Shown here piece after piece: positions 46,505-55,808 of a stretch of DNA of 64,000 nt. Both the position numbers and the translations under genes were made by a program. Within the stretch, counting starts at the first letter, position 1; each line of letters opens with the position of its first letter. Source of the stretch: Marchantia polymorpha subsp. ruderalis (taxonomy: Eukaryota > Streptophyta > Marchantiopsida > Marchantiales > Marchantiaceae); assembly GCA_037833965.1 (NCBI GenBank), contig AP031352.1, forward strand, positions 22,300,501 to 22,364,500, in the 5' to 3' direction. The notes below the pieces were generated by a model. That model was not told where the DNA came from. It did no database searches and saw only the letters and a list, made by a program, of their open reading frames with translations.

Positions 46505-47421
46505 GTAGATCAAGGCGTTTTGCCTTGGGACTCTTCCAGTTTCGGAAGTGCAGATCAGGAACTCACTTTCTTGGCGTGTTTGTGCATTTTGGTCCTGGCA
46601 CCACGTAGAGAAGCTGCAGCATAGCGAAGTTACCGTATGTTGTAGTTGAAGGCCTTCGGCTGAATGTTCAGAGCTAGTACCCGGTTAGAGACTTGAGTAG
46701 TGCGGATCTGCACCTGCGGGTGATTTCTGATACTCAGAGCCGGCTGCGAGTTAGATACTTGAACAGTTCCCCCTTACTCCTTCGAGTGACATATCCTGAT
46801 TGTACTCCTACGGGAAGTTTCCCCTGAATGCCAATGTGAAGTTTCATTACTTCGTGTAAACCTTGGTTTGTAATTCAGGTTGTGTGTGTGTTACTGGATC
46901 GTGTTTTCAGTAAGTTCTCAGTCGGGTCTGCACTCCCTGCGTTTTGTGTGATAGTCGAGGGTGACGTCCACGGCGTACGTAGAGGCTTCGTTCCGAAGTG
47001 AGAAGTCCAGTCCGGGTACCCCCGCTAGTTCCTGGCGGAAGGGCAGTAAAAGCCGGAGTGGGAGGCACTTCCTGCAGAACCTCTGAGTGAACTTGCGAGA
47101 CACTTTCCTCCTGAAATCCGAAGCGGAGGTCCTGACCGACCTCCGAGTTGTGCTTTTTGCCAGTTTCAGGTGTGTGTGTGTGTGTTGAGTGACCAAGCTG
47201 TACCGTGCATCCTCCGAGCATCCTCCGAGTTGAGATCCTCCTCCGAGTCGAGCCTCCGAGTCGAGCACTGCAGTATTTCTGGGAGTGACAGTCGCCTAGA
47301 ATTCAAACTCTACCAAAAGTCTGTTAAATGTGACACTTTTACTCTGTGTGTTGCCTCTGTCCCTGTGGGTTCGATCTTTTTACCACCATACTGCAGTTTT
47401 AGCCTTTGGTGGGTTATTACA
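46500..47421 (+). repeat. Outer LTR 1, right part (R-U5)
   Basis: Begins ATAAAGTAGATC, the continuation of the TATA box split by the nested insertion, and ends GTTATTACA. It includes a (TG)n tract at 47170-47185 and five CCTCCGAG words within about 60 bp (47207-47266). Confidence 0.95.
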
Positions 47422-47443
47422 TAAGGAGCCGACAACTTCTTTT

Positions 47444-47461
47444 TGGCGCCGCTGCCGGGGA
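47444..47461 (+). other. Primer-binding site, tRNA-Asp (outer, internal 1)
   Basis: TGGCGCCGCTGCCGGGGA, 22 nt after the LTR end. Same sequence and spacing as in the nested element. Confidence 0.88.
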
Positions 47462-47504
47462 CAGTGCGTCAACACCAGAAACCTTGAGCAGCAATGCTCG
47501 GTGA

Positions 47505-50333
47505 ATGTCGACGAGCGATAGTGTGGGAAACCTGAGTGCGAGAGCCACACGGAAACTCCGTCGAGATTCAGAAAAAGCCGTGGAAACAAAACGGCGAACT
47601 AAAAAGAAGACTCCCGGTGAGGACTCTGCAGAAAGATCGCCATCACCGACTACTGGAAGACAAAGGCGTTCCAGTTCACCTACCGAGAGCATTGAGCTAA
47701 CAGTTCTATTGGACATCCCTCCGACAGGAACTCTTCCTGAGTTTGGCCAACCTAGGATCAGTCCGTCGACAGGATCACCGATGGCAGAACATCAAGCCAA
47801 TCTCCGCCAGGTGTTTTCCCAACCTACCACCAAACATTCGTATCCAAGATACACGGGAACGGGCGACGACGATGATGCAGATTCATACATAAAGCTCTTC
47901 GAGTCTGTCTCCATCGCCAATCGTGAGACCAGTGATGAAGACAGATTACGAATCTTTCCTAGCCTGCTACGCAGACGAGCGCGTAAATGGTACAACCATG
48001 AGAGCACCGACCCCACTGGCATCCGGACCTGGGCTCAGCTCAAGGAAAAGTTTCTGAGGCGGTTCCGCGAACTCGGATATGACAGTCAAGTTCTGACCCG
48101 GCTTCGAAATCTTCGACGCGAGCGGAAGGAGAATCTTCGAGACTACACTGAGAGATTCCAAGACCTCCTAGATCGAATTCCGAAGACAGGCCCGGGAGAA
48201 CCGTATTCGGTACAACAGGCAGTGGATTGGTATGTGACAGGGCTCTCAAGAGAAATGGAGACCTTCTGTAGGAGAGGCAAGACTGACACAATCCAAGATG
48301 TGATAGCTTCCGCGGAGACCTTTGAGACGTCAACCCTTGACACTCGAAGACGCGACCGACGGTCGACGAAGAAGAAGTCGCAAGGCGGATGTCGGAAGAG
48401 AAGGAACTCGCCTTCCTCGACAGAAGAATCAAGCTCCTCCGAATCAAGTTCTTCCTCGGAAGAGGAAGAGGACTCGTCATCTTCAGAAGAAGAAAGACGG
48501 AAGAAGAAACGCAGTGCGATCAAGAAGAAGGATCGAGGTAAGGGAATCCCAGTGAAGACTCAAGGGGACATCGCAGCCAAGGTAGACAACCTGGTGAAGA
48601 ATTTTGCGGACCTGAAAGTTCATGTAGTGGGAGGCCAAGACCGACGTAAATCACCTGCGAGACAACGAGCGAATCTCTGGTGTACTACGTGCGGACAGGT
48701 GGGACATGCCAACACGGAGTGCATGTCCGCGAGGCCATCTTACCCAGTGAATGCGGTCGAATGGGCACCACAGTGGGAGAACCCCATGTATTATGCTGAG
48801 CCGCCTATGTATTATGCTGAGCAGGTTGAGGACACCGCCTACTCGGTACAGACAGCTCCAGCTACAACTCCGAACCCACCGGTGCATATACCGCGCTTTG
48901 TTCCGAGGGAAATGGCGGGTACACTCCCACCAAGACGCATGGCACCTCCAGGCAATCACAACCGACCTCGACCACAATTCGATGGTTGCTACAACTGCGG
49001 AGACATGGGGCATTACGCGCCAAGTTGTCCCCACCCGAGGAAGCCAATGGGGTATGCACCATTGTGCAGCAATTGCAAGAAGTCCGGACATACAGCAGCT
49101 GAATGTGATCAGCCCCAACTCCCTAGGCCAGCCGTGCGTTTCGTATCAACACCTGGCAAGGAAGAAGTGCAGGTCAACCAGGTAGAACTGAGTCTGGACC
49201 CAGCTGAAGGAGACGAAGTATGGCCAGAGGAAGAAGTAATGTGCGGCCGGGTAGAAACCCGAAGTTCGAAGAGGAGAGGAGAAGGCCATGAGGACACTCG
49301 CCGCCTCGAGCGTAGGGAAGAGAGGAGGAAGTCTAAAGAAGTTAGAGAAGGCCAAAGGAGAACGCCAAGTACACCTCCGGCTATGAGAAACACCCAGCCG
49401 GAGCAGAACTCAGAAAAGGCGGACAGGTATTCAGAAGAGTTCCGGACTCGAGATTACCTTCCGGACATCAAAGATGAGGTGAGTCACCTCATCAAGGAAG
49501 CACTGGGCGCCGGAATGACATCCGACGACCGGAAGGCAGTTAGGCCCCCTACACCCCTTCCGACCGCGAGTACAGGGAAACTTCCGGCCGTGACTTCCAG
49601 CACTCCCTACGACATAGTGAAAGACATGGGGAGCCAGAGGGCAAATATTTCCTTCCACCAGTTGTTGGAAGACAATAAGACGTACAGGAGGATGCTGATG
49701 CTTTCGTTGCGCCGACCACGCAAACCCCGAAAAGAGAAACTTCCGGCTGTGTACAGAGTGGAAGGAGGAGACCTGGGACCTCCAGAGATCGAAGTAGAGA
49801 TCGGAGGCTGCGTCATTCAGAAGGTACCAGTGGACTCCGGCTCGGGCGTGAATATCATGACCGAGGAGACAGCGAACTCCTTGGGGTTCCAGACCTTCGA
49901 GCCTACATCCCGAGTATTGCGACTGGCCGATCAAACACGCAGAATGCCACTAGGAATGTTGAGCAATGTGAGAACCAACATTGGAGGAGTGGACTTTCAA
50001 CTATCCTACATAATACTGCAACCTCTGATGAAGAAAGGTTATGATGTGCTGCTTGGCAGACCTTGGCTATACGATGCCAAAGCAAGGTGTGACTGGAGTA
50101 GGAAGAGATTACAGTTCCGTAGCCCTGCTGACCCTCCGACTGTCATTACCGTACCGTGGACCAAGGTACCCCATGAGGGCGAAACACCTTCCACCACCTC
50201 CGGTTACACAACCGGAGGGGAGACCAGCTCATCATGCACTTCAGAGACCGAAACGTCGGAGGACTTTGTGGGCTACGTCACTTGCTGCTCCATTGAGGAG
50301 GAAGGAGACGAGGTGTATCCGGATGAGGAATAG
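47505..50333 (+). CDS. gag: Gag-protease, 942 aa (outer, internal 1)
   Basis: Same layout as the nested 945-aa protein: basic N-terminus, capsid region, Ser/Glu-rich spacer, three CCHC knuckles, then a DSGSG protease and an acidic tail. It is three residues shorter just before the second knuckle (GNHNRP in place of GNHTGNNRP). The frame is intact although Pol has been lost, so this copy could still supply Gag and protease. A short upstream ATG at 47494 opens a 13-codon frame that overlaps the start. It ends with TAG in the same CAA-CUA context. Its promoter is broken because the nested element sits in the TATA box of LTR 1. Confidence 0.94.
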   Translation: MSTSDSVGNLSARATRKLRRDSEKAVETKRRTKKKTPGEDSAERSPSPTTGRQRRSSSPTESIELTVLLDIPPTGTLPEFGQPRISPSTGSPMAEHQANLRQVFSQPTTKHSYPRYTGTGDDDDADSYIKLFESVSIANRETSDEDRLRIFPSLLRRRARKWYNHESTDPTGIRTWAQLKEKFLRRFRELGYDSQVLTRLRNLRRERKENLRDYTERFQDLLDRIPKTGPGEPYSVQQAVDWYVTGLSREMETFCRRGKTDTIQDVIASAETFETSTLDTRRRDRRSTKKKSQGGCRKRRNSPSSTEESSSSESSSSSEEEEDSSSSEEERRKKKRSAIKKKDRGKGIPVKTQGDIAAKVDNLVKNFADLKVHVVGGQDRRKSPARQRANLWCTTCGQVGHANTECMSARPSYPVNAVEWAPQWENPMYYAEPPMYYAEQVEDTAYSVQTAPATTPNPPVHIPRFVPREMAGTLPPRRMAPPGNHNRPRPQFDGCYNCGDMGHYAPSCPHPRKPMGYAPLCSNCKKSGHTAAECDQPQLPRPAVRFVSTPGKEEVQVNQVELSLDPAEGDEVWPEEEVMCGRVETRSSKRRGEGHEDTRRLERREERRKSKEVREGQRRTPSTPPAMRNTQPEQNSEKADRYSEEFRTRDYLPDIKDEVSHLIKEALGAGMTSDDRKAVRPPTPLPTASTGKLPAVTSSTPYDIVKDMGSQRANISFHQLLEDNKTYRRMLMLSLRRPRKPRKEKLPAVYRVEGGDLGPPEIEVEIGGCVIQKVPVDSGSGVNIMTEETANSLGFQTFEPTSRVLRLADQTRRMPLGMLSNVRTNIGGVDFQLSYIILQPLMKKGYDVLLGRPWLYDAKARCDWSRKRLQFRSPADPPTVITVPWTKVPHEGETPSTTSGYTTGGETSSSCTSETETSEDFVGYVTCCSIEEEGDEVYPDEE

Positions 50334-50339
50334 CAACTA
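50331..50339 (+). promoter_or_regulatory. Readthrough site UAG-CAA-CUA (internal 1)
   Basis: Same nine bases as in the nested copy, in frame with the remaining Pol codons. Present again at 58635-58643. Confidence 0.7.
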
Positions 50340-50822
50340 GCAGCCGGACTGGGCAGAAGCGAGATCAGTCACACAGAGGGGATTGTTGACCCGAGTGATT
50401 GCTGCGAACTGCAGCTCAGTCCAGGTAAAGGCTTGAAGGTGTCAAGCCAGGTACAAGGAGAAGAGTTGAACAGGGTACAGGCGTTTCTTCGACAGTATGA
50501 GGATGTCTTCGCATGGAAGATTGAAGACATGAAAGGCATACCTGCAAGGTATGGAGAGCACAGGATCGACTTGTTGGACGAGGCAGTTCCGGTTCGCCAA
50601 CGCCAATACAGGCTCAAACCAGTACTGCTGGAGAAGGGCGACTTGGCTCTGCTATACGATAGCAGACATGCTAGATTTCCAGGCAAGCTCCACTTGAGGT
50701 GGATGGGACCTTACAAGGTGATAGAAGTTTTCCCAAATGGATCCATCCAACTCGCAGAACTGACGGGAGAATGGTTAGGCACCCGCGTGAACGGATGGCG
50801 TCTGAAGAAATACCACGTGTAA
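50334..50822 (+). pseudogene. pol: Pol remnant with in-frame internal deletion
   Basis: After the TAG the frame stays open to 50822. The first 61 residues after the leucine at 50433 match the Pol N-terminus (to RQRQYRL), then join directly to KPVLLEKGDLALLYD, the last 68 residues of Pol including the GPY module. The missing part corresponds to residues 62-845 (2352 bp), that is, all of RT and RNase H and the integrase catalytic core. Both deletion ends in the intact copy share AGGCTCAA, so recombination or template switching at an 8-bp direct repeat is likely. Because the deletion is a multiple of three, the frame is preserved. Confidence 0.93.
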
Positions 50823-50846
50823 ATGTTCGCGTGGGCGCTCACAATT

Positions 50847-50859
50847 GAGGAGGGGGGCA
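50847..50859 (+). other. Polypurine tract (internal 1)
   Basis: GAGGAGGGGGGCA directly before LTR 2. Confidence 0.9.
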
Positions 50860-52213
50860 TGTGGTAACACACTTTTTGTTTTTTTTCAGAATTTAAACAA
50901 TTTTAGAAAACTAGTACCAAAGCAGTGTTTGTAGCTAGAGAAGGGTACGCTAAATAGAGTGGATTGATGAGATCGTCACGAGGGCACAAAAAATCACGTA
51001 GTCGGATGTACCAACGCCAACGTCTTCGGCGCCTTCGGCAAAAGCTCCTTTTTGAGGTGTCTCTACTCACGCGCCTCTAGCGTATAAGGAAGCTACGCTT
51101 CCGGCGCAGACACCTCAGGAGGAGGTTTTGCTAAAGACGTCAGGAGAAGGGCCCGGACCTCTAAAGGCATCCGACCATGAGTGCGCCTTCGGCGAAGCGT
51201 CGCTAGCGCGGAAAGGGAAAACCTTCATAACAATCGGGATACACGGTAGATCCAGTTGGTTGAAGTTGCATTAGAAAGAGCTCGGGACGCTCGTTCTAAC
51301 GAGTCCAAGAGCGCCGGAGATGGATCAGGAATGGAGAAGTTATGAGCGTCGAAAAACTCGTAGCCGGACATGCGCCGTTCGCGCTAGGGTTCACAGCCGG
51401 AAAGGATTCCCGTACGCCCTCGGCGATGCGCCTTCGGCGGAATCACGCGCTCACAGGAGGAAACCAACTCAGAGTCGGAAGCGCCCTTGGCGGCTGTTCA
51501 TGGAAGGAACGCGCCGGTCGGATGTACGCCTCCGACGTGGCGCTGACGGCCGGATGCGCTGGCATGAGTTGCGCTGACGGATATGCGCTGGCAGCAACGG
51601 ACGAGGCATAAAGGACAAAATAGGCAGTACGACTGCGCGCCGGCGTAATTCGCTCCGGCTGGATGTGCGCCTCCAGCAAGGCGCCGACGGATAATGAACG
51701 CACCAGCGGCGACACGCCTCCGGAGAAGGGCGGGTTAGGAAAAGACAACAGGGCCGACGTATACCCTGCAGCGGACTCGAGTCCGGAAGGTGGCGGCGGC
51801 GGGAGAATTCAACGTTTAAGCATGCGAATGCGCGCAATGCGGGGACGTGAATTCGCGCATGCAAAGGGCGAACCGTTAAGCCGTATAGCCGGCTGCGTAC
51901 GTTGCAACCAGTAAGAACGTTGGACGTTCTTGAAATCGGAGAAGAAAAGACTGCGCTCCAGTCTCATTCTCTCATTCTTGACTTTGCAATTTCCAGTTCC
52001 AAGATTACGCGCAAGGGCGGAGCGACCTGCAGTGAGAGTAGAGAGTGCGGAGACGAGTTGCACAAGGATCTTGGCGGACCTTGAAAGAATTGGGAGTAGC
52101 GATCTTGAACGAGCGCAGAGAGAGTGAGCAGTCAGTGCTTGAGTGGCCGACGCGCAGTGGCGATTGTGAGAGAGTGAGCGAAAGGGAGAACGTTTGTGTG
52201 TGCAGGCAACGCA

Positions 52214-54769
52214 ATGTCGAAGGTTCCCCAACTGCGAGTGTCTCCACTCAGGGTGCCGCAGATCGGTCTACGCGCATTTCAAGATGTGCTGACGAGGCTG
52301 AAGCTCGATTTTCTCCTCTGGGGGTGGAATTGGACGTGTCCGGAGATGGTGCGCGAGTATCTGCAAGAGAGACACAAGCCTTCTCGCGGATTTCGCCCAC
52401 ACCCAGAGAGATGGGAAATTTGCAATTGGGCGCAGGTGTTGGGCAGGTGTGCCGGCGAGGAAGGGGATCTCCTCTTCGAGGCCGACAGCGTGAAAGTGTC
52501 CCAGGAGGAAGAAGTCTCTTACAATGAGCTCTTCAAGGTGGCTAGACATCCCAAGAACGGTTTCCGGACTCGGGATTACAAGGATCGATTGCGGAGAAAT
52601 GTCGCGACAGCATTGCTGCAGATATTGCAGCCGACCAAGACCGCTTACATGCATGGTTGGCAGGTAGAGTTCGTGGAGCTAGTGTTGTCAGGAGCTCCGG
52701 TGCATTGGGCACGGCTCCTGTGGAAGGTGACGCGCCAACATGCGCAAGAAGAGAGGGGAGGAACGCTCAATCATCTATCGCCTTACTTAATCGTGTTTTA
52801 CCGGGCGATGGGATGTTTGACGAATGCTGAGAAAACTCGGTTTCCGCAGCTGAGCCGGTCTTATCCAGGTAGATATTCGAGGGAGGCCGAAGTAGACACG
52901 GATCCGGACGAGGAACCTGCCAGTACGCCTCCGGCTCCGGCTCCAGCCAGAGCAGCAGAAGAACGTCGAAGTGAGCGCATTCCGCGCAAGCGGAAGTGGG
53001 ATGAGAGACCTGAGGACAGGCAGCCGGAAGTGCCAGCTGCGCCGACTCGTGGTCGGCCCACCCCCGAGCCTCACAGTCGACCAAAACAGAGGGCACGCAG
53101 AATGCCAACTGTTACTGAGGAGACCAGGCGAACTCCGACCCGGCGGAATCTCACACAGGAAGAGATAATCGCTCAGATTCTAGGGAAGACGGCAGATACC
53201 TCTGCACAGAAGGCACCACGGCCTTCGGGAGGAGATGGACGGACTGACAGCCGGCCGACTGCGAGTCGGATGACTGAAGGTCGACAAGCGGAAGGAAGGC
53301 CAACTGAACGGCGCGTTGAACCGGACAGCAGGCCGGAAGCAGAAGAGAGTTTGGCTGACGAGCCAACAATCCTCAAAGGGTCGTCTTCGGCGGAAGGCAC
53401 TTCTGGAAGAACGCCCCCAACAAGCAGGCCAAGTGGAGTCAAGACGCGCAGGGTGTATCCGACTCCCAGTCGGACAACTGCTGGTCGGCCGACTGCGAGT
53501 CGGACAACAGAGAGTCAGCCGGATTTGCCGACTGCGAGACGGATGGGGCCAACGACCAGTGTGCGGACGCCTTCGGCGGACGCACCTTCAGCAAGGACAC
53601 CTTCCGCGCAGATTGCGCCGGAAGGACAGGCAGCAGAAGCGGGCGGTGCAAGAGTGACAAAAGTCACTGCGGCGTCGACCCCTTCACAAACCGAAGATCG
53701 AGCCGGAACAGGGGCTCAAGCAGTGGGATCTCCCACTGCCCTGGATATTTTAGCAGGCAGTGGAGCAGCAGTCGCAGCAGAAGCTGCTGCGCGCCACAGT
53801 TCCAGGGAGTCGCCAAGGGATTCGGTGGCGACTGAAATCCTCGAGACTGAGGATGATACGAGCTCGGAAGAGCAGGAAGCGGATTCGGTGCAGAAAACGC
53901 CAACAGGGGTGCTGTGCGAACAGATAGTTCCACTCCTGCGATATCTGGATCGCAAGACATCCAAATACGGAAGTGCCTTAAAACCGCAGTCTTATGTGGA
54001 GACTATCAGGCGAAGGACGAGGATCAAGGTGGCAAAGTGGGCCTCTAGTTGCCAAGTGTATGTGGAAAGGAACACCGCCCTCAAACAACACCTGGCGGTC
54101 ACCCAGAAGCTATACCAAGCCTTGCAGCAGCAGAAGGAGGATGCAGCGACGAAAAGTCAGGCGGATGCCGAACTAATACGGGCAAAGATCGAGTTGGAAC
54201 TGCAGGAGGAGCGGAGACAGAACAAAGTCCTAGCAGCCGAGCTTGCGCGCCAGACGCGCGCCTTAGAAGAAAGTCAAAGAGCCCGCAAGGAGGATGAGGA
54301 GTTGTTGTGCAATTTGCAATCCGAGTGCTCGGATTTGAGGGCACAACGTGCGGGATTAGAAATGCAGCTGGCCGAGGTGGAGAGCAGCTGCAGGGCGCGA
54401 GGAGAGTTGGCGGCACGGGTGACTCGTTGTCTAAACGGATACACCCATTGGGAGGTGGCAGCTCAAGAGAGGGTTACACTCCGGGAGTTCGAGCTTCGGG
54501 CGGCGGCATTGACGGAAGGTGACAGTCGGAGTCGGCGGCGAGTGGCAAGAAAATTAGAAACTTTCTTGTCGGGTGCGTGCGACACTATGGCGCACTTGCA
54601 GTCGGAAGTCACTGCAGCGCTCCGACGCCTGGGGTTACGCAGCCGGTCGGAAGACTGGCAAGGTAGAGACAGTAAGCGGAGCAGTCCGGCGCGCAGGAGG
54701 CGCAGCACCGGATCTGCCGAGTGCAGTAGAGTAGTTTGGTTTCGCGCAGATACTGCGAGTGGTAGATAG
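52214..54769 (+). CDS. LTR-encoded coiled-coil protein, 851 aa (outer LTR 2)
   Basis: Translation identical to 28366-30921. The preceding bases TTTGTGTGTGCAG/GCAACGCA form a splice-acceptor-like site 8 bp before the ATG. It stops 33 bp before the TATA box at 54803-54808. Confidence 0.8.
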   Translation: MSKVPQLRVSPLRVPQIGLRAFQDVLTRLKLDFLLWGWNWTCPEMVREYLQERHKPSRGFRPHPERWEICNWAQVLGRCAGEEGDLLFEADSVKVSQEEEVSYNELFKVARHPKNGFRTRDYKDRLRRNVATALLQILQPTKTAYMHGWQVEFVELVLSGAPVHWARLLWKVTRQHAQEERGGTLNHLSPYLIVFYRAMGCLTNAEKTRFPQLSRSYPGRYSREAEVDTDPDEEPASTPPAPAPARAAEERRSERIPRKRKWDERPEDRQPEVPAAPTRGRPTPEPHSRPKQRARRMPTVTEETRRTPTRRNLTQEEIIAQILGKTADTSAQKAPRPSGGDGRTDSRPTASRMTEGRQAEGRPTERRVEPDSRPEAEESLADEPTILKGSSSAEGTSGRTPPTSRPSGVKTRRVYPTPSRTTAGRPTASRTTESQPDLPTARRMGPTTSVRTPSADAPSARTPSAQIAPEGQAAEAGGARVTKVTAASTPSQTEDRAGTGAQAVGSPTALDILAGSGAAVAAEAAARHSSRESPRDSVATEILETEDDTSSEEQEADSVQKTPTGVLCEQIVPLLRYLDRKTSKYGSALKPQSYVETIRRRTRIKVAKWASSCQVYVERNTALKQHLAVTQKLYQALQQQKEDAATKSQADAELIRAKIELELQEERRQNKVLAAELARQTRALEESQRARKEDEELLCNLQSECSDLRAQRAGLEMQLAEVESSCRARGELAARVTRCLNGYTHWEVAAQERVTLREFELRAAALTEGDSRSRRRVARKLETFLSGACDTMAHLQSEVTAALRRLGLRSRSEDWQGRDSKRSSPARRRRSTGSAECSRVVWFRADTASGR

Positions 54770-54802
54770 GATAGTGTAGTGCTAGTTAGGATCTTTTAAG
54801 AG

Positions 54803-54808
54803 TATAAA
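54803..54808 (+). promoter_or_regulatory. TATA box of LTR 2
   Basis: TATAAA in GAGTATAAAGTAGATC. It is intact, so LTR 2 could drive unit 2 although LTR 1 is disrupted. Confidence 0.7.
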
Positions 54809-55747
54809 GTAGATCAAGGCGTTTTGCCTTGGGACTCTTCCAGTTTCGGAAGTGCAGATCAGGAACTCACTTTCTTGGCGTGTTTGTGCATTTTGGTCCT
54901 GGCACCACGTAGAGAAGCTGCAGCATAGCGAAGTTACCGTATGTTGTAGTTGAAGGCCTTCGGCTGAATGTTCAGAGCTAGTACCCGGTTAGAGACTTGA
55001 GTAGTGCGGATCTGCACCTGCGGGTGATTTCTGATACTCAGAGCCGGCTGCGAGTTAGATACTTGAACAGTTCCCCCTTACTCCTTCGAGTGACATATCC
55101 TGATTGTACTCCTACGGGAAGTTTCCCCTGAATGCCAATGTGAAGTTTCATTACTTCGTGTAAACCTTGGTTTGTAATTCAGGTTGTGTGTGTGTTACTG
55201 GATCGTGTTTTCAGTAAGTTCTCAGTCGGGTCTGCACTCCCTGCGTTTTGTGTGATAGTCGAGGGTGACGTCCACGGCGTACGTAGAGGCTTCGTTCCGA
55301 AGTGAGAAGTCCAGTCCGGGTACCCCCGCTAGTTCCTGGCGGAAGGGCAGTAAAAGCCGGAGTGGGAGGCACTTCCTGCAGAACCTCTGAGTGAACTTGC
55401 GAGACACTTTCCTCCTGAAATCCGAAGCGGAGGTCCTGACCGACCTCCGAGTTGTGCTTTTTGCCAGTTTCAGGTGTGTGTGTGTGTGTTGAGTGACCAA
55501 GCTGTACCGTGCATCCTCCGAGCATCCTCCGAGTTGAGATCCTCCTCCGAGTCGAGCCTCCGAGTCGAGCACTGCAGTATTTCTGGGAGTGACAGTCGCC
55601 TAGAATTCAAACTCTACCAAAAGTCTGTTAAATGTGACACTTTTACTCTGTGTGTTGCCTCTGTCCCTGTGGGTTCGATCTTTTTACCACCATACTGCAG
55701 TTTTAGCCTTTGGTGGGTTATTACATAAGGAGCCGACAACTTCTTTT

Positions 55748-55765
55748 TGGCGCCGCTGCCGGGGA
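55748..55765 (+). other. Primer-binding site, tRNA-Asp (internal 2)
   Basis: Identical to 47444-47461. Confidence 0.88.
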
Positions 55766-55808
55766 CAGTGCGTCAACACCAGAAACCTTGAGCAGCAATG
55801 CTCGGTGA

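Larger units (their letters stand above)
50860..55725 (+). repeat. Outer LTR 2 (4866 bp, uninterrupted)
   Basis: TGTGGTAAC to GTTATTACA. It follows a PPT on the left and precedes a PBS on the right, so it serves as 3' LTR of unit 1 and 5' LTR of unit 2. Confidence 0.96.
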
